A DNA stretch of 64,000 bases from Clostridium sp. MSJ-8 (GTDB taxonomy: Bacteria > Bacillota > Clostridia > Clostridiales > Clostridiaceae). Below are positions 1 to 9,198 of the stretch, in pieces (positions within the stretch are counted from its first letter, which is position 1; the number at the start of each line of letters is the position of its first letter). The translations under genes were made by a program, and so were the position numbers. The stretch is taken from contig NZ_JAHLQH010000036.1 in the NCBI RefSeq assembly GCF_018918325.1, positions 62,001 through 126,000 of the forward strand, written 5' to 3'. The notes under the pieces were generated by a model. That model was not told the DNA's origin, searched no databases, and saw only the letters and a program-made list of their open reading frames with translations.

Positions 1-1
1 A

Positions 2-136
2 GATGCTAGAAATTTAGTGAATGATAACAAAATAGATGAAGCAAAGGAAAAGTATAGAAAGGCTCAGGAGATTTACAAAAACTTAGAACTTATGGATGAA
101 TATAATGCAGTAGAAAAGGAAATAGAACAAATATAA
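2..136 (+). CDS. C-terminal end of a TPR-like or helical protein (partial)
   Basis: An open frame enters the window in frame 2 and stops at TAA 134-136, leaving 44 codons. The peptide is helical and charged; its stretch NKIDEAKEKYRKAQEIYKNL has the spacing of a tetratricopeptide helix pair, so the missing part may be a TPR protein. The stop is 16 bases before the next gene, whose ribosome binding site (AGGTGAT) lies in the gap, so this is probably the previous gene of the same operon. The function cannot be judged from this tail alone. Confidence 0.6.
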   Translation, partial: DARNLVNDNKIDEAKEKYRKAQEIYKNLELMDEYNAVEKEIEQI

Positions 137-152
137 CAAGATAGGTGATTAG

Positions 153-1427
153 ATGGATTCTTCAATATACGAAAAACTAAATAAAATAAGTGATCTAGAG
201 GATAGAGCTGTATTAAAGAAGATAATGACAAGTGTATTTGCTTCATTAGAGGAATATACTAAGGAGAGCTATGACAATATAGAGAAGAGAGTATTCAATG
301 AGCTTCAGATTGAAAAAGACAAATATGATGTATATTCTTGTATATGTCCATTAGAAGAAGTAGATCCTATAAGTGATTTTTTCTATCCTATGGTATCTGA
401 AGATTTAGAAAAACCTGAATATGAGATAAAAGATATAATAAATGCATTAGAAAACAATGAAGAGTTATTTTTATTTAAAGTATTTTTAGATTGTGATTAT
501 CTAAAATGTCAAGAAATAATAGAGAATGGTGAACTATTAAGAGGAACAATAAGAACTAATAAAAGAATTCATGAAGCTTATTTTAACCTTGGTATTAATA
601 ATCAGTATAAGGATAAAATAGAGGAATTATATAAATATACAATAATGAACAACATAAGATGGAAAACTCAGAATATTCCATATGCTTATAAAATGATGAA
701 TGTATCATTAGTAAGATGCATAGATGAAGTGAATCATGATGAAGTAATAGAAGAGATAGATGTTGATTTTGGAGAATATGATGAATATGTAAGATATAAT
801 ATGGTACCTCTATGGAATATTAAAGAAGAGATTCTTCAAGTGAATGGTTTTCCGGTTCCATGTAAGGATAAAGTAAACTGGGAATATAACATATTATTAG
901 AGGATTCTGATAGAGACGCTTATATAATTAAACTTAATGATAATTCTAGAAATGCTATATCTTTTTATAATAATAAGATAGGTATAATAACTTCAGATTC
1001 TGATATGACAAGATGGAATGTTTTAAAGATTATTGAATATAACGAAGAAGAGGTAAAAAAATATAAATATCCTATAGCTAGTAATGCGGTTGATGATAGT
1101 TATGTAAATAAAGTCGCATGGAAGAGTTCTTATAGAATCAAAACAAGAACAGAGCTTAATAGAATAGTTAATTCCTTTGTAGATAGCAAGAAACTTAAGT
1201 TAGTTAATGTTACTTTAAATGAAGAAGGCTTAGAGAATAAGGAAACTTATGATGCTAATTTCTTTATTATAGATGAATTAAGGGAAGAAGTGACAAATAG
1301 ATATATGATATTTGACTTCAGTCCAGTAGATGAAGCTAATATATTAAATAGAGATATACTTAGCTTTATTATGTCAGAAATACAATATATATATCCAGAA
1401 TATAAGTGTGAGGGAAGACTAATATGA
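153..1427 (+). CDS. Uncharacterised protein of the spike/baseplate operon, 424 aa
   Basis: A 424-residue soluble acidic protein with no signal peptide, membrane segment or motif that I can assign. The ATG at 153 follows AGGTGATTAG. Its stop overlaps the start of the next gene in an ATGA arrangement, so the two are translationally coupled. The C-terminal part (residues about 320-424) has a three-layer alternating strand/helix feel but no recognisable catalytic residues. Its position just before a tail-protein-I-like gene, an Hsp70-like ATPase and VgrG genes suggests a structural or assembly role in the same apparatus. The pair of this protein and the next recalls coupled baseplate-wedge pairs such as TssF/TssG or gpJ/gpI, but that is inference from order and size only. 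Confidence 0.7.
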   Translation: MDSSIYEKLNKISDLEDRAVLKKIMTSVFASLEEYTKESYDNIEKRVFNELQIEKDKYDVYSCICPLEEVDPISDFFYPMVSEDLEKPEYEIKDIINALENNEELFLFKVFLDCDYLKCQEIIENGELLRGTIRTNKRIHEAYFNLGINNQYKDKIEELYKYTIMNNIRWKTQNIPYAYKMMNVSLVRCIDEVNHDEVIEEIDVDFGEYDEYVRYNMVPLWNIKEEILQVNGFPVPCKDKVNWEYNILLEDSDRDAYIIKLNDNSRNAISFYNNKIGIITSDSDMTRWNVLKIIEYNEEEVKKYKYPIASNAVDDSYVNKVAWKSSYRIKTRTELNRIVNSFVDSKKLKLVNVTLNEEGLENKETYDANFFIIDELREEVTNRYMIFDFSPVDEANILNRDILSFIMSEIQYIYPEYKCEGRLI

Positions 1428-2119
1428 GTTATTTGTGGAGAGTTCTATTAGAAGCTAATAATAAGAAGATAGATGAAAGTAGTATAGTTTTTAAGCCTGC
1501 TCAAATATATAGTCCATATATGGAAGTAGCACTAGAGAACCTTAATAGCCCTCTATTATCAGAAGGTAAAGAGATAGAGGTAAACTATTGGTATAGGTTT
1601 CATGATATATTTAAGGATTTGTTTCCAGTTGATGATATAGATAATATGGAACTTAGAGAAGTATTCTTCGATATAGTGATGCATTATTTAGGTGATTTAG
1701 ACCTTCAAAAAGGCTTGAATAAAAAGTATTTCTGTAGAGAACTTATATATAAAGATATAAAAAATGGCGAATTAGGGATAGATATTCGAGACAGTATAGA
1801 TCTGTTAGATAATAACGAATTAGAATATTTTTTAGATGGAATAATTAATCAATATAACTGTGGTACTTCTATTCAGAATTTTGAGTATGTGCTTAGAGCT
1901 ATATATAAGAATAATATAGTATATAAGAGTATACATAAAGTAAAAGATATATACATATATCTAGATACACCATATTCAGAAGATGAAGAGAGGAAGATAT
2001 ATATGATAATAAACACATTTTTACCTATTAATATGAAGACATTTATATTTTGGGATAAGCATTTTGGAATAATGGGTGTAGAATCAACTATGAAACAAGG
2101 AAGTATAGCACTTATATAA
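1424..2119 (+). CDS. Putative baseplate protein, phage tail protein I-like C-terminus, 231 aa
   Basis: A 231-residue soluble protein whose ATG overlaps the stop of the upstream gene by four bases. The C-terminal 60 residues (about 172-231) read as a short strand and helix followed by INTFLPINMKTFIFWDKHFG and then a final short strand. That pattern, a helix ending in LP-[IA]-N then an aromatic/D-[RK]-H-F-G turn, recalls the C-terminal domain of phage tail protein I and related baseplate-wedge subunits. I see this as a family-level resemblance, not a firm match. The downstream Hsp70-like ATPase and VgrG-type spike genes fit a baseplate role. No membrane or export signal is present. Confidence 0.55.
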   Translation: MSYLWRVLLEANNKKIDESSIVFKPAQIYSPYMEVALENLNSPLLSEGKEIEVNYWYRFHDIFKDLFPVDDIDNMELREVFFDIVMHYLGDLDLQKGLNKKYFCRELIYKDIKNGELGIDIRDSIDLLDNNELEYFLDGIINQYNCGTSIQNFEYVLRAIYKNNIVYKSIHKVKDIYIYLDTPYSEDEERKIYMIINTFLPINMKTFIFWDKHFGIMGVESTMKQGSIALI

Positions 2120-2130
2120 GGAGGTATTTT

Positions 2131-4776
2131 ATGTGCGCGTATTCTTACAAGCTTCATAAGGATAATAGAAAAGTAGAAAATAGAATAAGTAAAAGCAGTA
2201 GATATAAAGAAAAAGATCTAAGGTTAATGACAACATATCAACTTAGAGATATATGTGCAAAGGAAAAGTTAGTAAAGAGTATAGTTAACCCTTTAGATCA
2301 AGAAGAATTAATAAGACTGATAATGAAGTATAGAGGAGAGAGTGACACTTTACTTATAGATTGTTATAGAGAAAATGGTTTAGAGAGAATAGAAGATTTA
2401 TTGAAGAAGAGCTCTAAGGATATTGTAGAAAGAATAGATATAGAATATCCTGCAAAAATAACATTATACCAAGGAATATCAGTAGATATTTTAGATGATT
2501 ATAAGTTAAGAAGTAATGATTTGTTAGAAGAAGGTAATGTTATATTAGTAGATAGTGAATTCAATGTATGTACTATATTCAATATCAAGAGAGTGAAGAT
2601 AGATGGAGTAGAAAATCATTATCTTATAAAGGATAAAAATGTTCCAATAAAAAAAGGAGCAACTAATCATTATAAACTACTTATATTCTCTGGTAAGTAT
2701 TCGGAATTATTATATAACGTATATGATGGAGAAGAGATGTTATCAGGAGTTCCTCTATCATGTTATTCACTAGATGTTCTTCAGTTTGATGTAAGACAAT
2801 TAGAAGAAACCTCTATACCACTTGCTATAGATTTTGGTACATCTAATACTACTGCAGGTATATATGTAAATAAAGAAAACTTTCATGGTTTATATGATGA
2901 TTTCGATGAAAATGGAACATATATAGGTAACAAAGATACTGATAAGATAAAATTAGTCAAAATAATAGATTATAATCAGAAGGAACCTAAGATAACTCCT
3001 CTTATTCCTAGCATAGTTGGAGTAAAAAATGTAGGGGAGAATCATAATATAGAATATGTATTTGGATATGATGCTGTTATGGAATCAGATAGAAGGTACA
3101 CAGATGATGGATTAACATTATTCTATGACATCAAGAGATGGATAAGTGATTATGAGAAGAAAGAGAAGGCAATAGATGTACATGAGAGAACTGTGCTCAT
3201 CAAGAGGAAGGATATAATAAAAGCATATTTAGAATATGTAATATCACTTGCTACACAAAGATTCAAATGTAGATTTAAAAAGATATGTATATCATGTCCA
3301 TCAAAACAAAGATATAAGTTCCATACATTGTTTAAAGAGATATTAAGTGAATATACTGTAGATAGTGATGATATATTAGAAGAGAGTGCTGCAGTATTAT
3401 ATAATACTATATCTGATCTTATAGAAAGAAAGCGTTATGTAGATGGAGAGGTATATAAAGCACTTATTATAGATTGTGGAGGTGGTACTACAGATCTTAC
3501 TGGCTGTAGTTTTAGTATATCTAATAATAGAGTATCTTATGCCTTAGATATTCAGACTTCTTATGAAAATGGTGATACAGATTTTGGAGGTAATAATTTA
3601 ACCTTTAGGATATTACAATTCATTAAGATATTAATGGCAAATGGTATAAGGCATGATAGCACTAATATAAGAGAAGCCATACTAAGTGAATTTGATATGG
3701 ATATATTTAGATTTGTAGATAAGTATGGAGTAAAAGAATTATTTGAGAGTATAGATGAACAATATGAATTAGCTGAGGAGATAATTCCTACCAAGTTCAA
3801 AAATTATGAAACTAAGAGTAAGGAAGAATATTGTAAAGTAAAGAGTAATTATTATTGCTTGTTTAATTTGGCAGAAGAAGTTAAGAAAACATTTTTCAGT
3901 AATCCTGAATTATTAAGAATAATTTTAAGCATAAATGATACTGTATCAGAAGATAGAGTTATAAGATATGATAAGTGGAAGATATCTGCAAATGTAAATG
4001 GTAAGCTTCAATCGGTAAATTATATTCCTGATATACCACTTAACATTTATGAAATTCAAACATTAATAAAAGGTGATGTGTATAACTTAGTTAATAAGTT
4101 CTTAAATGATTTATACTTAGATGATGAATTGTATGATTATTCATTGATAAAGTTAACAGGACAATCATGTAGAGCAGAGATATTTAAGGATGCGATAAAG
4201 GAGTTCATTCCAGGAAAGATTATTCAATTAAAACCTGTTAATAAAAATGGTGATGATGAATATGATCTTAAATTAACATGCTTAAAAGGAGCATTAAAAT
4301 ATTTATATGACAGAAATTTTGGATATGCTGATATTAATATAGTAAGTGAGAAACCAACATTTCCATATAGGATTACTGCATATACTCATACTGGAGAGCA
4401 GAAGGTATTAATACAAGGAAGAGAAATTCCTCAAGGTACAATATCTAGATTTATGGATAGGATAGTACTTAAGCTGTATCTTATAGATAATAGCAATAAT
4501 GTGAAATATGAATATGATTATAATTTTGACAATGAAGAATTAGAGAAAATTGATGCAGAAACAATAGAAGAGAGATATCCTAACATATTACAAGATGAAA
4601 CAGATAATATAGAGAATAATGAGATAAAATTCTTTGTATGGACCAAGGAAGAATTCTGGGGCTTCTATGTGCTTGCAGTACTTAGAAGAGATGAGGAATT
4701 ATATATTGGTAAAGAACAATTCTTCTATTTTGAAAATGATCAATGGGAGAGAAATTTCTTCGATGGATTAAAATAG
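2131..4776 (+). CDS. Hsp70/actin-fold ATPase of the secretion-like operon, 881 aa
   Basis: The nucleotide-binding motifs of the Hsp70/actin superfamily are visible in order: phosphate 1 at about residues 230-245 (LAIDFGTSNTTAGIY), phosphate 2 at about 443-458 (ALIIDCGGGTTDLTG) and an adenosine-type motif at about 672-683 (KLTGQSCRAEIF). The protein is much longer than DnaK (about 610-640 aa). Residues 1-225 precede the ATPase domain and include a short SAP-like helical region near residues 32-67; residues after 740 form an extra beta-rich tail in place of a DnaK substrate domain. The start has an excellent GGAGG site. It sits between baseplate-like and VgrG-like genes, so it probably assembles, remodels or loads parts of that apparatus. 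A general chaperone role is unlikely because no grpE or dnaJ lies nearby. Confidence 0.85.
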   Translation: MCAYSYKLHKDNRKVENRISKSSRYKEKDLRLMTTYQLRDICAKEKLVKSIVNPLDQEELIRLIMKYRGESDTLLIDCYRENGLERIEDLLKKSSKDIVERIDIEYPAKITLYQGISVDILDDYKLRSNDLLEEGNVILVDSEFNVCTIFNIKRVKIDGVENHYLIKDKNVPIKKGATNHYKLLIFSGKYSELLYNVYDGEEMLSGVPLSCYSLDVLQFDVRQLEETSIPLAIDFGTSNTTAGIYVNKENFHGLYDDFDENGTYIGNKDTDKIKLVKIIDYNQKEPKITPLIPSIVGVKNVGENHNIEYVFGYDAVMESDRRYTDDGLTLFYDIKRWISDYEKKEKAIDVHERTVLIKRKDIIKAYLEYVISLATQRFKCRFKKICISCPSKQRYKFHTLFKEILSEYTVDSDDILEESAAVLYNTISDLIERKRYVDGEVYKALIIDCGGGTTDLTGCSFSISNNRVSYALDIQTSYENGDTDFGGNNLTFRILQFIKILMANGIRHDSTNIREAILSEFDMDIFRFVDKYGVKELFESIDEQYELAEEIIPTKFKNYETKSKEEYCKVKSNYYCLFNLAEEVKKTFFSNPELLRIILSINDTVSEDRVIRYDKWKISANVNGKLQSVNYIPDIPLNIYEIQTLIKGDVYNLVNKFLNDLYLDDELYDYSLIKLTGQSCRAEIFKDAIKEFIPGKIIQLKPVNKNGDDEYDLKLTCLKGALKYLYDRNFGYADINIVSEKPTFPYRITAYTHTGEQKVLIQGREIPQGTISRFMDRIVLKLYLIDNSNNVKYEYDYNFDNEELEKIDAETIEERYPNILQDETDNIENNEIKFFVWTKEEFWGFYVLAVLRRDEELYIGKEQFFYFENDQWERNFFDGLK

Positions 4777-4795
4777 TTTATAGGGAGATAATTAG

Positions 4796-5572
4796 ATGTT
4801 TAAGAATAATAAGCCAGTTTTTGAAGCGGGAAAGATACTTAAGATAGAGATGCTAGAAGAGCTGAGAGATTATACAAGAGATTATCTAGATATATTATAT
4901 AAAGATTATACGGATGGAATAATTAAAGGTTGTACTATAACTATAGACGATAATAACATTTATGTAAGTGATGGGATAATTAAATATAATAATAGAATAT
5001 ATATGCTTAAAGGAATAGAGAAGTTTTCATATGTTAGTAACAATATCTATATTATGTTGAAAGTTAGATTTAAAGAGGCTATAGAAGAAGAAGGCTTTTG
5101 TATATATTCATCAGAACTAGTATTAGATGAAAATCTTAATTTAGCTATAAATGAAATGGAGATATGTAGGTTTAAACTAAGAGAAGGGGCAAGGCTTAGA
5201 AATGAGCATATAGATTTTACTGATCTATCTACAGAATTTGATACTGTTAATATAATTCATTCTATATATTCAGGAAGGGGAGAAAGTACACTATCTCCTA
5301 TGATAACAAGATATTTTGGACGTGAATTATTTGATACTAATTTAGAAAATCCATTAGATATAAACTTTGCAATGATGTGTATGCAAAGTGCAGAGCCTAT
5401 TTCAAGAGAAATAATTATGAAGTATATAAGAAGTAAGATAGATATTGCAGATAGATACTTTAGCAATATGGAGATATATAATTATTTGTTACAGATATTG
5501 AACACAGCCAAAAATGGGGGAGATAGCAGAGGAAATTCTAGAGGGAGACATAGAAAAATATTATTAGATTAA
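4796..5572 (+). CDS. Uncharacterised, possibly fibre/adaptor-like protein, 258 aa
   Basis: A 258-residue soluble protein starting 20 bases after the Hsp70-like gene, with AGGGAGAT as ribosome binding site. Residues about 10-70 alternate short strands with turns (a CTITIDDNNIYVSDGIIKYN stretch), which resembles the N-terminal attachment regions of phage tail fibres and collar proteins. The middle is helical. The tail is a flexible Gly/Asn/Ser/Arg-rich stretch around GGDSRGNSRGRHRK, possibly an unstructured basic tether. No enzyme motif is seen. It is the last gene before a terminator and closes the first transcription block. Tail-fibre or adaptor is my best guess and is weakly supported. Confidence 0.6.
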   Translation: MFKNNKPVFEAGKILKIEMLEELRDYTRDYLDILYKDYTDGIIKGCTITIDDNNIYVSDGIIKYNNRIYMLKGIEKFSYVSNNIYIMLKVRFKEAIEEEGFCIYSSELVLDENLNLAINEMEICRFKLREGARLRNEHIDFTDLSTEFDTVNIIHSIYSGRGESTLSPMITRYFGRELFDTNLENPLDINFAMMCMQSAEPISREIIMKYIRSKIDIADRYFSNMEIYNYLLQILNTAKNGGDSRGNSRGRHRKILLD

Positions 5573-5602
5573 ATAATTAAATAGTATTACTAAAGATAAA
5601 GG

Positions 5603-5635
5603 TGCCTACAATGCAATATAAGTAGGCATTTTTTT
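5603..5635 (+). terminator. Rho-independent terminator after the first block
   Basis: Perfect 7-bp stem TGCCTAC (5603-5609) / GTAGGCA (5622-5628) followed directly by seven Ts. It separates the baseplate/Hsp70-like genes from the VgrG/effector genes. Confidence 0.8.
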
Positions 5636-5691
5636 GTTCTTTAGCAAATTATATAATGAAGAATACTTATTGTTAGAAGGGAAAGTAATAT

Positions 5692-7137
5692 ATGAAAAAG
5701 GATACTATTATTTATGAGAATTTAAGATTATCAGTATTAGGAATTAAGCATATAGAGGAAATTCAGATTGAAAATATTGTAAATAAACATTCTATAATGA
5801 AGGTAAAAGCTATACTAGATGATAAAGTAAAAGATATGTATTTTCATTTTACACAGGAACAAACTAGTATAATGGCATATTATGAAAAGGGAGAGAAGGA
5901 TGCAGAAGTTATCTTTAGTGGTGTTATTACAAAGGCTAAAGTAAAATCCTTTGATAATATATATACTTTAGAATTAGAAGCTAAGAGCAATAGTTATTAT
6001 ATGGATATATATAAGGTGAAGAAAACATTTCAAGATGTAGGTATGACTTCTCATGAGCTTATAAGGGAAGTTATGAATAAATATAGTTTCTTGAATTATA
6101 AGATTAACATACCTAATGAACCTATAGGTGAATTCATATTACAATATGAAGAAACTGATTATGAGTTTTTGAAGAGATTTTTATCTAGATATAATGAGAT
6201 GATGTATATACTTCCTAGTGGGGATAAGTATTGTATATATTTTGGAGTGCCAGATAGTAAGGTTAATATGACAGAAGAGATTAATAATTATTCTGTAACT
6301 AAGAAGATAAATGAATATAATTATGCAGTGAAAAATGATAATAGTAAGGTATCTATGATAGATTATATTACTTATAAGATAAAGCTAAGAACATGGTTAG
6401 ACCTAGGGGAGAGCTTCAATTTTAAGGGGAATAGATTCTATATTGCAGAAGCTATTCATAAGTTAGAAGATGGAGTTATTGTTAATGAGTATTATATAAG
6501 GGCGAAAGACGGTTTAAGGCATAATAGAATATATAATGATAAGGTAATTGGAATATCTCTATTTGGAACTATTGCAGAGGTTAAGAGAGATAGGGTTAAG
6601 GTTAATCTTGAAATAGAAGAAGTACAAGATAAGAGTAAATTATATTGGTTTCCTTATGCATCAGTTGCAGCATCTCCAGATGGTGGTGGGTGGTATTGTA
6701 TGCCTGAAGTAGGAGAGAGAGTCAGACTTAATATTCCATCTAAGGATGAGAAAAAAGCATTTGTAATAAATTCAATAGATAGTCATCAAGCATCAGATGG
6801 TAATTCTATGCAAGCTGACAGAATGTCAACTCCAGAGAATAAGTCTTTGCAGACAGATGCTGGGCAAGAAGTTAAGTTTACTCCAAGTGGAGTATCTATA
6901 GCATCTACAGATGGTGCTTCGAATATGAATCTTAATAATGATGGAACGGTAACTATAATTGGAAAGACAGAGGTTAAGATATCTTGTGCTAATACGTTAG
7001 CAATTAGAGCAGAGAAAGAAGTAAATATAAAGGCCAAAGATACAATAGATATTAATTGTGAATCAGGAAGTAAGCTTGCTATAAATAAGAGTGATAATAT
7101 TGTAGCACGTGGAGAGAGAATACTTAATAATGGTTAG
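5692..7137 (+). CDS. VgrG-like spike protein 1, 481 aa
   Basis: A phage gpD / VgrG-type protein. Residues about 1-270 match the gp27-like head with the family hallmark QYEETDYEFLKRFLSRYNE near residue 150. An OB-fold (gp5-like) domain follows at about 285-365, containing GGGWYCMPEVGERVRLNIPS. The C-terminus (about 400-481) is a run of short strands with VTIIGKTEVKISC-type spacing, as in a gp5-like beta-helix needle. The length is at the short end for VgrG. No effector extension is present. It is the first gene after a terminator and is co-directional with a second VgrG and with the VgrG-headed Rhs protein, all with the same domain order. Expected role: trimeric spike base onto which a PAAR-like tip and effectors are mounted. 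Confidence 0.85.
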   Translation: MKKDTIIYENLRLSVLGIKHIEEIQIENIVNKHSIMKVKAILDDKVKDMYFHFTQEQTSIMAYYEKGEKDAEVIFSGVITKAKVKSFDNIYTLELEAKSNSYYMDIYKVKKTFQDVGMTSHELIREVMNKYSFLNYKINIPNEPIGEFILQYEETDYEFLKRFLSRYNEMMYILPSGDKYCIYFGVPDSKVNMTEEINNYSVTKKINEYNYAVKNDNSKVSMIDYITYKIKLRTWLDLGESFNFKGNRFYIAEAIHKLEDGVIVNEYYIRAKDGLRHNRIYNDKVIGISLFGTIAEVKRDRVKVNLEIEEVQDKSKLYWFPYASVAASPDGGGWYCMPEVGERVRLNIPSKDEKKAFVINSIDSHQASDGNSMQADRMSTPENKSLQTDAGQEVKFTPSGVSIASTDGASNMNLNNDGTVTIIGKTEVKISCANTLAIRAEKEVNIKAKDTIDINCESGSKLAINKSDNIVARGERILNNG

Positions 7138-7157
7138 TAGAAAAGGAGATAAATAAT

Positions 7158-7751
7158 ATGGCTGGTGTTGATGAAAAGATTGCTAGAATAAGGCTTAAAA
7201 AGAGGATAGAAGATATTGAAGAAGATACTAGAGAAGAAACAGAAGAAAAAACTATTCTAGATGTGATGAAAGAAATGCAAGAAGGAGAAGTATGTATAGA
7301 CAATAAGAAGATAAAATTCTCAGAGAAATCTTATCTTGATAATAGAATAATAATTAATATACCTATAGGGTATATGGAAGAGAAATTAAACGAAGAGAAT
7401 AATGTTACTTTAACTAATGAATTTTATGGACTTAGTTTTGTAGCTAATTATAGTGTTTTTGATACAAAAGTACAGGAATTTAATGAATTTAAAGAATCAA
7501 TGATTAAGCAATTTAAGAATAACGAGTTAGATATGACATGGTTAGATGAAGGAAATCTTAATAATGGTGAAGAGAAGATACCTTATGGAATATACAAAAC
7601 TTCTACTTCAAAAGGTGAATTGTTTAACATAATATTTTACAAGACTACTGAAAAGTCTATGTTAATTGGAAATTATAATTGTTATTATAAGGATATTAAG
7701 TTGTTTGAGAATATAATAAAAGCAAGTATATTTTTGATGAAATTTAATTAG
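7158..7751 (+). CDS. Possible DUF1795/DcrB-like effector chaperone, 197 aa
   Basis: A 197-residue soluble protein between two VgrG genes. The first 40 residues are a highly charged helix. Residues about 50-197 form an alpha/beta pattern beginning with short strands and IIINIPIGYMEEK, then alternating strands and helices ending in a long helix. This resembles the DcrB/DUF1795 fold. In Gram-negative type VI systems, EagR chaperones of that fold bind hydrophobic segments of Rhs and PAAR effectors. The large Rhs protein in this operon has such hydrophobic segments, so a chaperone role is reasonable. The assignment rests on pattern and context, not on a diagnostic motif. Confidence 0.5.
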   Translation: MAGVDEKIARIRLKKRIEDIEEDTREETEEKTILDVMKEMQEGEVCIDNKKIKFSEKSYLDNRIIINIPIGYMEEKLNEENNVTLTNEFYGLSFVANYSVFDTKVQEFNEFKESMIKQFKNNELDMTWLDEGNLNNGEEKIPYGIYKTSTSKGELFNIIFYKTTEKSMLIGNYNCYYKDIKLFENIIKASIFLMKFN

Positions 7752-7764
7752 AGATGGTGTAATT

Positions 7765-9186
7765 ATGAATGGAATTGATTATGAGAAAATAAGAGTTAAG
7801 GGCTTCAATATAAAGAGTATAAAGGAATTAGTGATAAAAAATGAAATAAACAATCATGCAGAAATATATATAACAGGAATTATAGATGAAAAGTATGCAG
7901 ATAAATATATAGATATAACAGGAGCTTCAAGAAGAATAAAGGTATATGTAGATAATGATAGTCCTAAAGATATATTTAATGGAGTGGTAACTGAGATAGA
8001 ACTTAATGTTAGAGATGAAGTATATACAATAGATATAAGAGGAAAAAGCTTCTCTTATACATTAGATATAGAGAAAGTATCTAGATCATTTCAAGATACA
8101 TCTTTAACATATCACAAAATAATAAAAATGATATTAGATAAATATGATATAAGCTATAATATCTCTATTCCAGATCTTCAGATAGGTGAATTACTTATTC
8201 AATATGAAGAAACAGATTATGAATTCTTGAGAAGAATAATATCTAAGTTCAATGCAGCAATATTTACAGATTGTTTTAGAGAAAGAGGTTCAATATATAT
8301 AGGAACTCCTGATAATAAGAAGAATTTAAGAAATCAAATTAGTGATTTTAAGATAGAGAAGAACTTAGAAGAATATGAATATATGAAGGAAAATTATATA
8401 GCTGATGCAAAAGAGACTGATTATATTTCATATAATATAAAGACTTTAGAATTATTAAGTATAGGTGATAATATAGATTTTTTAAACCACAGATTCTATG
8501 TATACAAGGCTAGATATGAGATAAGTCAAGGTATATTAGTAAATCATTATAATCTTCGTGTTAAAAATGGAGTTAGAGTTAAGAATATATATAATTCAAA
8601 AGTATGTGGTAGTTCAATAGATGGGAAAATAATAGGTGTTTCAGGAGAAAAGGTTCAGATTCATTTAGATATAGATAAAGTTCAAGATAAAAGTAAAGCA
8701 TATTGGTTTAAATTCTCTACTATGTCAGCAAGTAATGACGGTAGTGGATGGTATTGTATGCCAGAGGTTGGTGATAGTGTAAGAGTGTATTTTCCGTCCA
8801 AGCTAGAATCTGAATCCTTTGCAGTAAGTGCAGTTAGCGACTATGTATGTGAAGATCCATCTAGTGAAGATATGATGGGTAATCCAGATAATAAATATCT
8901 AAAGACTGCAAATGATAAGCTAGTAAAGTTGACACCAGATGGAGTTTCATTATCTTGTGATAGTGGTCAAGCAGATGTGAAGTTTAATACTGATGGAAGC
9001 GTATCTATAGTAAGTAAGAACAATGTATCTATAATGGCACAAAATAATGTTGAACTTATTTCGGAAAAGAAGGTTAAAGTTAAAGCGTCAGAAAGTATAT
9101 ATTTTGGAAATGATATAGGTGCAGGACTTCAATTTGATGAAGAAGGACAGATAAAAGAGATTGGTTGTGAAGTTAAGAATAATTAA
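7765..9186 (+). CDS. VgrG-like spike protein 2, 473 aa
   Basis: A paralogue of the VgrG-like protein two genes upstream, with the same order of domains: gp27-like head (about 1-260) with QYEETDYEFLRRIISKFNA near residue 150, an OB-fold domain (about 280-360) containing GSGWYCMPEVGDSVRVYFPS, and a short beta-helix-type C-terminus ending in a hydrophilic tail. Identity is obvious over the OB region and lower in the head. The start lies after GATGG, with no strong AGGAGG, so translation may be coupled to the gene before. Two free-standing VgrGs plus a third as the head of the Rhs protein would allow hetero-trimeric spikes or alternative effector loading. No toxin extension is visible. Confidence 0.85.
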   Translation: MNGIDYEKIRVKGFNIKSIKELVIKNEINNHAEIYITGIIDEKYADKYIDITGASRRIKVYVDNDSPKDIFNGVVTEIELNVRDEVYTIDIRGKSFSYTLDIEKVSRSFQDTSLTYHKIIKMILDKYDISYNISIPDLQIGELLIQYEETDYEFLRRIISKFNAAIFTDCFRERGSIYIGTPDNKKNLRNQISDFKIEKNLEEYEYMKENYIADAKETDYISYNIKTLELLSIGDNIDFLNHRFYVYKARYEISQGILVNHYNLRVKNGVRVKNIYNSKVCGSSIDGKIIGVSGEKVQIHLDIDKVQDKSKAYWFKFSTMSASNDGSGWYCMPEVGDSVRVYFPSKLESESFAVSAVSDYVCEDPSSEDMMGNPDNKYLKTANDKLVKLTPDGVSLSCDSGQADVKFNTDGSVSIVSKNNVSIMAQNNVELISEKKVKVKASESIYFGNDIGAGLQFDEEGQIKEIGCEVKNN

Positions 9187-9198
9187 TAAAGGTATGTG

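Noticed and set aside
2131-4776. Calling this gene dnaK
   Set aside because: The ATPase motifs match the superfamily, but length, N-terminal extension, lack of a DnaK substrate domain and absence of grpE/dnaJ make it a different protein.
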